Both the position numbers and the translations under genes were made by a program. From Deltaproteobacteria bacterium (lineage in GTDB: Bacteria; Myxococcota; Kuafuiibacteriia; Kuafuiibacteriales; Kuafuiibacteriaceae), in contig JADJBV010000001.1 of NCBI GenBank assembly GCA_016703535.1, positions 5,632,001-5,696,000 on the forward strand: 64,000 nucleotides of DNA, read 5' to 3'. The notes beneath the pieces are model-generated. The model saw only the letters and a list, made by a program, of their open reading frames with translations, was not told the DNA's origin and made no database searches. Positions 23,588 to 31,356 of the stretch are shown here, piece after piece (positions within the stretch are counted from its first letter, which is position 1; every line of letters begins with the position of its first letter).

Positions 23588-25981
23588 TCAACGCGTTCGC
23601 TTGACCTTGGGTGTGGCGCCGATGAAGGCCGCCAGGTGTTCGCCCGTGAGGGTCTTTGGTTTGGCGACCAGCTGGGCTGGGGTGCCTTCGAAGACGATCT
23701 TGCCGCCGTCGTGGCCCGCGCCGGGCCCGAGATCGATGATCCAATCGGCGTGGGCCATCACGGACAGGTGGTGTTCGATGACGATCACCGACTTGCCCGC
23801 GTCGACCAGCTGATCGAGGAGGCCAAGGAGTTGCTGAAGATCCGCGAGATGGAGTCCGGTGGTCGGTTCGTCGAGGACGTAGACCCCACCCTCTTCGCCG
23901 AGGTGGGTCGCCAACTTCAGGCGTTGGCGTTCACCTCCAGACAAGGTCGTGAGGGGCTGGCCGAGGGTCAGGTAACCGAGCCCGACGTCGGCCAAGCGCT
24001 GCAGGATCGCGTGGGCCACCGGCGTGGCCGCCTTACCCTTGCCGAAGAACTCGACCGCGGCTTGGACCGGCAGATCCAGGACCTCGGCGATGTTCAGGCC
24101 GCCCAAGCGATGTTCGAGCACCGAGGCCTGAAAACGTCGCCCTTCGCAGTCTTCGCAGGCGGTGGCGACGCCGGCCATCATCCCGAGGTCCGTGTAGATG
24201 ACCCCGGCGCCGTTGCAGGTTGGGCAGGCACCCTCGGAGTTGGCGCTGAACAAGGCGGGCTTGACGTTGTTGGCCTTGGCGAAGGCCTTGCGGATCGGCT
24301 CGAGCAGATCGGTGTAAGTGGCGGGGTTGCTGCGGCGAGAGCCCTTGATCGCCGCTTGGTCGATGGCCACCACCCCAGGGCGTCCACACACGGACCCTTT
24401 GATCAGCGAACTTTTCCCCGAGCCGGCGACGCCGGTGACCACCACCAACACGCCGAGGGGGATGTCGACGTCGACGTCCTTCAGGTTGTGTTTGTGGGCG
24501 CCCCGGACCTCCATCACGCCCTTGGGTTTGCGCACCGAGTCCTTCAGCGTCGCCCGGTCGCTGAGGTGCCGCCCAGTGAGGGTGTCGCTGGCCTTTAGTC
24601 CCTCGACCGAACCTTGGAACACCACCTCGCCGCCCGCAGATCCGGCCCGGGGCCCCAGATCCACCACGTGATCGGCGATGGCGATGGTCTCGGGTTTGTG
24701 TTCGACCACCAAAACGGTGTTGCCCTTGTCCCGAAGGCGCAAGAGCAGCTCGTTCATGCGCTGGATGTCGTGGGGGTGAAGGCCCACGGTCGGTTCATCG
24801 AAGACGTAGGTGACGTCGGTGAGAGAAGAGCCCAGGTGCCGGATCATCTTGGTGCGTTGGGCTTCGCCGCCTGACAGAGTGCCCGAGGGTCGATCGAGGC
24901 TCAGGTAACCGAGGCCGATCTCCACGAAGGAGTCCAAGGTCCCGCACAACTTGCCGAGGAGCGGCGCCACCGATGGTTCCTTGAGGCTGCGGGCCCACTC
25001 GGCCAGCTCGTTGATCTGCATGGCGCAGGCATCAGCGATGTTCTTGCCCTTGATCTTGGAGGAGCGAGCCGCGGCGTTGAGTCGGGTGCCTTCGCAGTCG
25101 GGGCAGGTGGTGAAGGTGACGGCCCGCTCCACGAAGGCCCGGATGTGGGGCAACATCGAGTCCAGATCTTTGGACAAGAACGACTTCTGGATCTTGGGGA
25201 CCAGGCCCTCGTAGGTCATGTTGGCGCCCGCGACCTTCACCTTGACCGGCTCTTTGTAGAGGAAGTCGTGCCGCTCTTGTTTGCTGTACTTCTTGATCGG
25301 CTTGTCGGCGTCGATGAAGCCGGACTCGGAGAAGATGCGGACGTACCAGCCGTCGGCGGTGTAGCCGGGGATGGTCAAGGCACCTTGGTTGAGGGACTTG
25401 TTCTCGTCGAAGAGTTGGGTGAGGTCGATGTCGTTGACCGAACCCATGCCCTCACACTTGGGGCACATGCCGCCGTTGACGGTGAAGACCTTCTTTTCGG
25501 TCTTGGCGGCGCCCTTCTCCACGGTGATCTCGCCGACGGCCCGGACCGACGGCACGTTGAAGGAGAAGGCGTTGGAAGATCCGACGTGGGGCTTGCCGAT
25601 CCGGCTGAACAACACCCGCAACATGGCGTTGGCGTCGGTGACCGTGCCGACGGTGGAGCGGGCGTGGGCGCCCATCCGCTCTTGATCGACGATGATCGCG
25701 GTGGTCAGGCCCTCGAGCACGTCGACCTCGGGCCGGGCCAAGGTCGGCATAAATCCCTGGAGGAAGGCGCTGTAGGTCTCGTTGATCATCCGCTGGGATT
25801 CGGCGGCGATGGTGCCGAACACCAACGACGACTTCCCGGATCCGGAGACGCCGGTGAACACCGTCAGCCGACGTTTGGGGATCTCGACGTTGACGTCCTT
25901 GAGGTTGTTCTCCCGGGCACCTTGGACTCGGATCAGGTCGTGGTGGTCCGCCGGGTGAGGGCTCGAATGGGGCTTGCTCAT
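23588..25981 (-). CDS. UvrA-like ABC ATPase (UvrA2/DrrC type)
   Basis: 797 residues, shorter than canonical UvrA (about 940) because the UvrB-interaction insert is missing. Two ABC cassettes: Walker A GVSGSGKSS near 44 with the signature LSGGEAQRTKM, and GVAGSGKSS near 520 with LSGGERQRLKL. Zinc-finger cysteines CPKCEGMG near 175, CPDCEGTR near 292, CPTCNGAG near 585 and CEDCEGRR near 612 are present. Such short UvrAs sit beside resistance genes (DrrC) and may remove drugs or adducts from DNA. It is divergent from an ArsR gene across only 27 bases holding a palindrome, so the ArsR regulator very likely controls it. Confidence 0.88.
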   Translation of the reverse strand: MSKPHSSPHPADHHDLIRVQGARENNLKDVNVEIPKRRLTVFTGVSGSGKSSLVFGTIAAESQRMINETYSAFLQGFMPTLARPEVDVLEGLTTAIIVDQERMGAHARSTVGTVTDANAMLRVLFSRIGKPHVGSSNAFSFNVPSVRAVGEITVEKGAAKTEKKVFTVNGGMCPKCEGMGSVNDIDLTQLFDENKSLNQGALTIPGYTADGWYVRIFSESGFIDADKPIKKYSKQERHDFLYKEPVKVKVAGANMTYEGLVPKIQKSFLSKDLDSMLPHIRAFVERAVTFTTCPDCEGTRLNAAARSSKIKGKNIADACAMQINELAEWARSLKEPSVAPLLGKLCGTLDSFVEIGLGYLSLDRPSGTLSGGEAQRTKMIRHLGSSLTDVTYVFDEPTVGLHPHDIQRMNELLLRLRDKGNTVLVVEHKPETIAIADHVVDLGPRAGSAGGEVVFQGSVEGLKASDTLTGRHLSDRATLKDSVRKPKGVMEVRGAHKHNLKDVDVDIPLGVLVVVTGVAGSGKSSLIKGSVCGRPGVVAIDQAAIKGSRRSNPATYTDLLEPIRKAFAKANNVKPALFSANSEGACPTCNGAGVIYTDLGMMAGVATACEDCEGRRFQASVLEHRLGGLNIAEVLDLPVQAAVEFFGKGKAATPVAHAILQRLADVGLGYLTLGQPLTTLSGGERQRLKLATHLGEEGGVYVLDEPTTGLHLADLQQLLGLLDQLVDAGKSVIVIEHHLSVMAHADWIIDLGPGAGHDGGKIVFEGTPAQLVAKPKTLTGEHLAAFIGATPKVKRTR

Positions 25982-25982
25982 T

Positions 25983-26000
25983 TATAAGCGTTAACTTATA
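25983..26000. promoter_or_regulatory. Palindromic operator between UvrA-like and ArsR genes
   Basis: TATAAG-N6-CTTATA, an 18-bp interrupted palindrome centred in the 27-base gap between the two divergent start codons. It is typical in size and position for an ArsR-family operator. The arms also look like overlapping -10 elements (TTATAA/TTATAC), so both transcripts may begin within a few bases of their start codons and be leaderless. Confidence 0.65.
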
Positions 26001-26008
26001 CGTCGAAC

Positions 26009-26338
26009 ATGCAGAGCGCAAGGGTGGCCGAAGATCGAGTCTTCCAAGCGCTGGCGGATCCGAGCCGCCGGGCGATCTTCGAGTCGCTCACCCTCGGTGA
26101 GGCGGCGGTCAAAGATCTGACCGCCCGCTTCGACATCTCTCAGCCGGCGATCTCCCAACACCTATCGGCCCTCAAAAACGCCGGCTTGGTGCGGGGCCGG
26201 CGGGACGGGCGCTGCGTTTATTACCGGGTGGAGCCAAAGGGCCTGAAGCCCCTGGTCGACTGGATCGCCCACTACCGAACCTTCTGGACCGAACACCTCG
26301 GTCGTCTCGAACAACTCCTGGAGGACCTGGACCCATGA
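26009..26338 (+). CDS. ArsR-family transcriptional regulator
   Basis: 109 residues. Winged-helix pattern: FQALADPSRRAIFESL near residue 13, VKDLTARFDISQPAISQHL near 35 and the wing RRDGRCVYYRVEP near 63. No cysteine metal-site motif (such as ELCVCDL) is visible, so it is of the non-metal ArsR group commonly paired with AHSA1/SRPBCC genes. Its stop overlaps the start of the AHSA1 gene, and it is divergent from the UvrA-like gene across a palindromic operator. Probably an autorepressor of the three-gene locus. Confidence 0.88.
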   Translation: MQSARVAEDRVFQALADPSRRAIFESLTLGEAAVKDLTARFDISQPAISQHLSALKNAGLVRGRRDGRCVYYRVEPKGLKPLVDWIAHYRTFWTEHLGRLEQLLEDLDP

Positions 26339-26775
26339 CCATCACCGACAAGACCGATCGCACTCAGACCGACGCCTTGACCTTCGAGCTGGAGCTGCGC
26401 CACGCACCCGAAAAAGTGTGGCGCGCTTTGACCGACCCGGTGTTGTTGTCCGAATGGCTGCTGCCGGCCTTCAACCTGAAGCTCGAGGCGGGCGCCAACT
26501 TCACCCTCCAGACCCAAGCCTTCCCCGGCTGGGACGGGAAGGTGAACTGCCAGTTCGTGGAGATCGAGGCGGCCCGAAAGCTCAGCTACACTTGGCGAGC
26601 CATGGAGATCGACACGGTGGTCACCTTCACCCTCACGCCCACGGCTTCAGGCACCCACCTGACCTTGGTGCAAGCTGGGTTCAAGGCGGACCAGAAGCAG
26701 GCCTTTGGTGGCGCTCGCTACGGCTGGAACATGATGGGCACCAAGTTGCTCGAGTTGCTCGAACGGATCGCCTGA
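26335..26775 (+). CDS. SRPBCC/AHSA1-domain protein
   Basis: 146 residues of the START-like AHSA1 fold: RHAPEKVWRALTDPVLLSEW near residue 24, a central GWDGKVNCQFVEIEAARKLSYTW-like region and a C-terminal helix (GWNMMGTKLLELLERI). These proteins bind hydrophobic ligands in a deep cavity. Coupled to the ArsR gene (ATGA), a very common pairing in which the AHSA1 protein may sense or sequester the inducing compound. Function inferred from family only. Confidence 0.85.
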   Translation: MTITDKTDRTQTDALTFELELRHAPEKVWRALTDPVLLSEWLLPAFNLKLEAGANFTLQTQAFPGWDGKVNCQFVEIEAARKLSYTWRAMEIDTVVTFTLTPTASGTHLTLVQAGFKADQKQAFGGARYGWNMMGTKLLELLERIA

Positions 26776-26791
26776 AGCCCAAGCAGGGCTT
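26775..26791. terminator. Possible bidirectional terminator hairpin
   Basis: AAGCCC-AAGCA-GGGCTT forms a 6-bp stem with a 5-base loop in the 22-base gap between the convergent AHSA1 and desaturase genes. There is no run of T after it, so intrinsic termination is not assured. Confidence 0.35.
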
Positions 26792-26797
26792 GGGGCG

Positions 26798-27853
26798 TCA
26801 ACTTCCGGGATCTTCCGCCGGCGTGCCCTCTACACGATTGGGCAAAAACGGCGGCCGGTCCCAGGTGCCACGGACCGCGGTCCAATACGGCAGGCGCTGG
26901 TACCGATCCGGGAAGTGTTCGCGCAACAAACGCCCCACCTCCGGGTACCACTTGGAGTTCATCGCCGGGAAGACGTGGTGTTCGCTGTGATGGGTGAAGT
27001 GGCTGTGAACCCACGACACCCAGGCCGGCACCTCGACGCTGGTCGTGCCGAGCACTGGATCCGGCTCGGCCATCAGGGGCCGCAACATGTGGTTGGTGTA
27101 GACGTAAAACGTGACGATGCTGGAGGCGATCCCAAAGGCCACGCCATCACAGATTAAGAAGGTCACCGGATCGAAGCCCATCAGCCAGGCCATGCCGCCG
27201 TGGACCGCTCCGATCACCAGCAACTCGAGGGTCACCACCAGCACCTCCCAGCGGGAGTAAGCGAACACGAAGGAGGAGTCGGGCGCGCGTCCGGTCAGGC
27301 CATACAAATACGCCGTCGCCGTGTTGCCTCCCGCGTAGAGCACCCAGTGGAGGAAGATCAGTGGGTTCCACCAGGGATTGCGTTGATTGGGATAGGTGAA
27401 GCTGAAAAGTTCGGTGAACCCAGATCGCTCCGACTCGATCATCAAGCGATCGCCGTCTTGCAAGGTCTGGGCGTGGATGTGGTGGGCTTGGTGAACTTTA
27501 CGCCAGACCGACGCCGGCATGTACATGAAGCTCCAACCAATGACCTCCAGCAGGTATCGGAGCCACCGGACCCGGACCACGCTGCCGTGCATCAGGTCAT
27601 GAGAGACGAAGGTCGCGCAGGCCATCGAGTGCCCGATCACCGGGGCCAAGAGCAGCTGAGCCCAGCGAGCGCTGAGCTGTCCTGCCAACGCCGAAAGCCC
27701 CCCGATGATCACGCCGTGGGCCAACAACACCAATACCCGCTCCGGCGCGGGACGAAAGGCCGCCTCGGGGAGCAGAGGCTTCAGCTTCCGGACGTATTCG
27801 GCGTGCGGGAGGAGCGGTAGAGACATCGAGGGGCCTGGAGGCTCTCTTCTCAT
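26798..27853 (-). CDS. Membrane fatty acid desaturase
   Basis: 351 residues with several hydrophobic spans. The three histidine boxes of the membrane di-iron desaturase/hydroxylase family are present: HDLMHG near residue 83, HQAHHIHA near 121 and HHSEHH near 289. It should introduce a double bond or hydroxyl into a fatty acyl or similar lipid. Start ATG 27853 is the longest; ATG 27826 (MSLPLLPH) is an equally plausible start. It is transcribed alone, upstream of the convergent AHSA1 gene. Confidence 0.85.
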   Translation of the reverse strand: MRREPPGPSMSLPLLPHAEYVRKLKPLLPEAAFRPAPERVLVLLAHGVIIGGLSALAGQLSARWAQLLLAPVIGHSMACATFVSHDLMHGSVVRVRWLRYLLEVIGWSFMYMPASVWRKVHQAHHIHAQTLQDGDRLMIESERSGFTELFSFTYPNQRNPWWNPLIFLHWVLYAGGNTATAYLYGLTGRAPDSSFVFAYSRWEVLVVTLELLVIGAVHGGMAWLMGFDPVTFLICDGVAFGIASSIVTFYVYTNHMLRPLMAEPDPVLGTTSVEVPAWVSWVHSHFTHHSEHHVFPAMNSKWYPEVGRLLREHFPDRYQRLPYWTAVRGTWDRPPFLPNRVEGTPAEDPGS

Positions 27854-27929
27854 CGAACCGCCCGAGGTTCAAGCCGCGGGCCCCAGGCGAAGGCCGTGAA
27901 ACAATGCCAACAACTCGGCGCTACCTCGG

Positions 27930-28334
27930 TCAGAGGGCGAGGCGTCGGGGGCGGTGGGACTGGGCTTGCAACAGGTCCCGGACCTGGAGGTGCCCGCGGG
28001 CTCGAGGCTTGTCCAGGAGCCTCAACCTTCGGCGCTGCAGGTGGGGGACCAGGCTGATCCCGCTCCGCACGCCGAGGAGTTGCCGGACACCGCTGGCGCT
28101 CGCGGCGGCCTCCTCCAACATCTTGGCCGCCTCGACCGAACGGGCTCGCTCGAGGCGGATGCACAGGCGCAGCAGCTCATCGAGGCACGCCGCCAAGGTG
28201 CCAAGTCGGGCGGAGATCTCCACCGCCACCGCCACCGCTCGGGCGCCGCCCGGCCTTAGCCCAAATTGACCCCGTTCATCCTTGTGAAGGAAGTCCAGAG
28301 CCACCTGGGCCACCAGTCCGCAGGGGGGGCTCAC
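27930..28334 (-). CDS. Hypothetical protein, coupled to the peptidoglycan-binding gene
   Basis: 134 residues from GTG 28334, whose codon overlaps the stop of the gene upstream (GTGA). The centre (about 35-85) is an Ala/Leu-rich helix pair with LGTLAACLDELLRLCIRLER and a SVEAAKMLEEAAASASG segment; the C-terminus is strongly basic (LQRRRLRLLDKPRARGHLQ). No family recognised. The overlap with a well-supported gene is the main evidence that it is translated. Confidence 0.5.
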   Translation of the reverse strand: MSPPCGLVAQVALDFLHKDERGQFGLRPGGARAVAVAVEISARLGTLAACLDELLRLCIRLERARSVEAAKMLEEAAASASGVRQLLGVRSGISLVPHLQRRRLRLLDKPRARGHLQVRDLLQAQSHRPRRLAL

Positions 28335-29026
28335 GCATCACCTCGCAGCAGGTCGATCACCCGGCCCTCGAGTTCGTTGGCCCGGGCGCCGTCGGCGGCG
28401 ACCCCCGAGTTGGTCAAGTACCAGCCCCCAAACCCGTCGTAGAGGCCGCGGAGCTCTTCGGTCAGGCGCTGGACCTCGTTCCGATCTTCCGGGGACAAAG
28501 TCGCGGCCGCGGCCTCGACGGCTTGCAGCGTCTCCACCTTGCGGGTCGCCAATTCACCGCGGGTCTCGGGGCTGTCCAAGATCTCCGAGTCCCAGTCCTC
28601 TTGCGCAAAAGCGTCGGCGGCCAGATCACGTTGGGCCGCGTCGTCCGAGGTCACATATTCATCGACGATCGGCGCCTCGGGGGTCGGGGTGGTGGCCGGC
28701 TCGACCTCGCTGACCTCGGTGGCCTCCGCGTCGGGCGCAAAGAGCTTCGCCGAAGTGTCCCGGCCGACCTTGCCATCGACCACCAGACCTTGATCGGCTT
28801 GATAGGACTCGATGGCCCCGCGGGTTTGGGGCCCAAGTTTGCCGTCGTTGCTTCCTTCGGGCAGATAACCCAAGGCGATCAGCCGCTCCTGGACCTGGCG
28901 GACCGCTTCGCCCTGGTGCCCCTCCATGAGGACGCTGTCCCCGGCGCGGATCCGATCGAGGTTGTAGGCCTCCTGAAAACCTCGAGTGGTGGCCCCTTGA
29001 GTCTGGCTGGTGATCGAAATCGTCAT
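28331..29026 (-). CDS. Peptidoglycan-binding-domain protein without signal peptide
   Basis: 231 residues from ATG 29026, preceded by a strong ribosome site AGGAGG. Residues about 32-95 fit the PG_binding_1 domain: LMEGHQGEAVRQVQERLIAL, GYLPEGSNDGKLGPQTRGAI and ESYQADQGLVVDGKVG. The rest is acidic and helical (EATEVSEVEPATT, then a coiled region), with no catalytic motif. No signal peptide or lipobox precedes the domain, as for the NlpC/P60 protein at 7691-8989, so it may leave the cell by a specialised route. Coupled downstream to a small hypothetical gene. Confidence 0.72.
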   Translation of the reverse strand: MTISITSQTQGATTRGFQEAYNLDRIRAGDSVLMEGHQGEAVRQVQERLIALGYLPEGSNDGKLGPQTRGAIESYQADQGLVVDGKVGRDTSAKLFAPDAEATEVSEVEPATTPTPEAPIVDEYVTSDDAAQRDLAADAFAQEDWDSEILDSPETRGELATRKVETLQAVEAAAATLSPEDRNEVQRLTEELRGLYDGFGGWYLTNSGVAADGARANELEGRVIDLLRGDA

Positions 29027-29170
29027 CGTTGGTTACCTCCTGCAACCGAGCCAAGAAGTTTGGCTTGTTGGGATCGGTAAGAGCACGACCCATGCCACGG
29101 GCCACGGACGAGGCCGGCCGCCCCGAGGTGACTTCAGGATCAATTCGGGGGTTGTCTTGAAGACAAGCCT

Positions 29171-30547
29171 TCACCTCAGGGAGAGCAGGTGGAGGGCCTC
29201 GATGCCGGTGATGTTGTCTCGGACCTCGACCAGCCAACCTTCGCCCATCGGGTGGGTCCGACGGGTACCTTTGACCCAAGGTGGGACGTTGTCCCGGCAC
29301 CGATCCGGGCCACCGATGAAGGTGGTGTCGCCTTCGCCGGAGTAGCAAAGAAAGCCCCGGCTCTTGGACTCGGAACAACGCCACTGGGCGTTCCCGATCA
29401 GGGGCACGTTGAGGCTCCAGGAGATCTCGCCGCCCCCCAGGAGTGTTCCCACCTGGATCCGTCCCTCTTCCGACAACAGGCGCCCCACGACCAGGATCTG
29501 GTCCTCGGGGAGACGGCGAACTTGGTAAACCTGGGAGGTGTCGAGGAGCTCTCGCACCCGGACCAATCCCTGGTTTTGGGTGAGGTAGGCCAGGGGCGCC
29601 GCCGGCATCTTGGTGGAGAGGGCCTCGCCGTCCAGGCCTCGCACCAACGCCTCGGGATTGTAGTTTTGTCCCAGCCGGAGCGGGGTCTCGGGGGTCGTCG
29701 GGTAAGGGATCGACCAGCGCGAACCATCAAAGTGCCAAACGGTCGAGGTCTGGGCCCCCATGGTGAGCGAACCGACGATCTGCACGTAGACCGAACTCGG
29801 GCCGTCGGCGGCGAGGCTCACCTGCTTGTCCTGGGTGGGGTCGATGGGCTGAGGCACCGCGGGGATCGCTTCGAGCCGCGTCAGCTCCGCGTCGGCCGTG
29901 AGCGAATAGATCCGTTGGTCTTGAGCCAACACGTACGGTGTGCCGTCCTTGCCCCGGGTCGCCGCCAACACCGGTTGGGTTTGGTTCAGCAACTCTGGGC
30001 CCGAGGAGTCGTCTTGGACCCGGACGATCTCTCCGCTCGCCGAAAAGACCAGCACCGTTCGATCGTCGATCGAGACGGCGTCGGAGATCAGGTCGGAGCT
30101 CCCCGCCCGGGCCGACCAACGAAGGGACCAGCTTGGGCAGGGGACATCGGGATCGTACCGGCTCTCTTGGTAAAGCGCCGATGCCTCGAGGGGGACCGGC
30201 CGCAGCTCCGGATCCTCCGCCTCGGCCGCGAAGGCCCGGAGTGAGATCGGCAAACGTTGACCCTGCGGATCGCCGGGAGGCAACAACGGCACGGCGCCTG
30301 GGCTGAGGCCAAACTCCGCCAGGGGCTGGGGGTAGAGGATGGTCAACACCCGCCAGTCTTCGGGTCCGAGATCCAGATTGGGACAACCGATGGCCACCTC
30401 ACAGGCCAGAGCCGATCGTCCCGCGGGACCTTGAGAGATCATCACCAGGCTCTGATCCTCCGCTTGGATCGGGATCTCGAGGACTCGATCCGAGCAGCCG
30501 ATCTCCAGTCCCGCGAGCGCGAGGGCCATTGTGAGCCGCCTTGGCAC
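29171..30547 (-). CDS. Lipoprotein of unknown function
   Basis: 458 residues from GTG 30547. The signal VPRRLTMALALAGLEIGC ends in the lipobox EIGC (Cys residue 18), so longer frames to 30649 are rejected. The mature protein is beta-rich with short repeated strands (SSDLISDAVSIDDRTVLVFS, GEIVRVQDD and GTPYVLAQDQRIYSL), suggesting a propeller. Its organisation (lipobox, Cys-containing stretch, propeller strands) is similar to the tandem lipoproteins at 9100-12176, though direct homology could not be shown by eye. Only 29 bases separate its start from the divergent PEGA-like gene. Confidence 0.68.
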   Translation of the reverse strand: MPRRLTMALALAGLEIGCSDRVLEIPIQAEDQSLVMISQGPAGRSALACEVAIGCPNLDLGPEDWRVLTILYPQPLAEFGLSPGAVPLLPPGDPQGQRLPISLRAFAAEAEDPELRPVPLEASALYQESRYDPDVPCPSWSLRWSARAGSSDLISDAVSIDDRTVLVFSASGEIVRVQDDSSGPELLNQTQPVLAATRGKDGTPYVLAQDQRIYSLTADAELTRLEAIPAVPQPIDPTQDKQVSLAADGPSSVYVQIVGSLTMGAQTSTVWHFDGSRWSIPYPTTPETPLRLGQNYNPEALVRGLDGEALSTKMPAAPLAYLTQNQGLVRVRELLDTSQVYQVRRLPEDQILVVGRLLSEEGRIQVGTLLGGGEISWSLNVPLIGNAQWRCSESKSRGFLCYSGEGDTTFIGGPDRCRDNVPPWVKGTRRTHPMGEGWLVEVRDNITGIEALHLLSLR

Positions 30548-30576
30548 TGGGCTAGTGTACGGCCCGAGGCGTCCCA

Positions 30577-31356
30577 TTGCACGGGTGGTTGACGCCCATA
30601 CTGTTGTCCTTCGCGTCGAGTTCTCCATCGAGCCCCAACCCCACCGCACTTTTTCCCTTGGTGGTCGGCGACGCGGCGGTAGACGTGGCCTTGATCCGAT
30701 CCGAAGTCGAAGCGGCCTTGGGGGATCGGCTCAGCCTTCGGTTGTTGGCCGCGGAACAACTGGCGATCGACCCGGCTCGGGCCGCCGCCTGCGGGGCGAA
30801 CTCGCGTTGTTTGGCCGACGTCTATGCGGACACCACCTCGACTTTGGTGTTGGTGGTGGTCATCAACGCGGTGGCGTCGCCGATCGTCCTGTCGGCGCGG
30901 CTCCTCGACGTGGCCCAGGCCCGCTTCGTCGCCGAACAATATCAGGACGTACGAGACGAGGAGGAGTTGCCAAGGCGCCTTCGAAGTTTGATCACCACCA
31001 CCTTCGACGAGGCCGGTCACCTTCGGTGGGCGACCCTCCACCTCGACCTCGAGCCGCCCAACGCCCGGGTCGAGCTGGGTTCGATCGCCGCCGTCGGTGG
31101 CATCTTGAGGGCCCGGCCCGGCCCGGTAGAGTTCACCGTGAGGGCCGAGGGCTACCAAGTGCGGCAACTTTCACTGACGCTGGAGGCCGGCGAAAGCCGG
31201 GTCCTGAACGTGTCGTTGGAGCCGGAGCCGAAGTTGTTGGCCTCTCCTTGGTTCTGGGCTGGTGCTGCGGCGGTTTTGGTGGCGACGGCGGCGGTGGTGA
31301 CGGTGTTGGTGTTGCCCGAGCGGAGCACCGTACTTTGTCTACCGCCCTGTGACTGA
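30577..31356 (+). CDS. PEGA-type surface/periplasmic protein
   Basis: 259 residues if begun at TTG 30577; TTG 30589 or 30604 are possible. A signal-like hydrophobic start (LTPILLSFASS) precedes a globular region with VVGDAAVDVALIRSEVEAAL and ANSRCLADVYADTTSTLVLV, reminiscent of the receptor-like part of myxobacterial PEGA proteins. Near residue 150-205 a PEGA-like segment occurs (LHLDLEPPNARVELGSI, GPVEFTVRAEGYQVRQLSL). A C-terminal membrane span (FWAGAAAVLVATAAVVTVLVL) anchors it. Runs 18 bases into the convergent kinase gene. Function unknown. Confidence 0.65.
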   Translation: MHGWLTPILLSFASSSPSSPNPTALFPLVVGDAAVDVALIRSEVEAALGDRLSLRLLAAEQLAIDPARAAACGANSRCLADVYADTTSTLVLVVVINAVASPIVLSARLLDVAQARFVAEQYQDVRDEEELPRRLRSLITTTFDEAGHLRWATLHLDLEPPNARVELGSIAAVGGILRARPGPVEFTVRAEGYQVRQLSLTLEAGESRVLNVSLEPEPKLLASPWFWAGAAAVLVATAAVVTVLVLPERSTVLCLPPCD

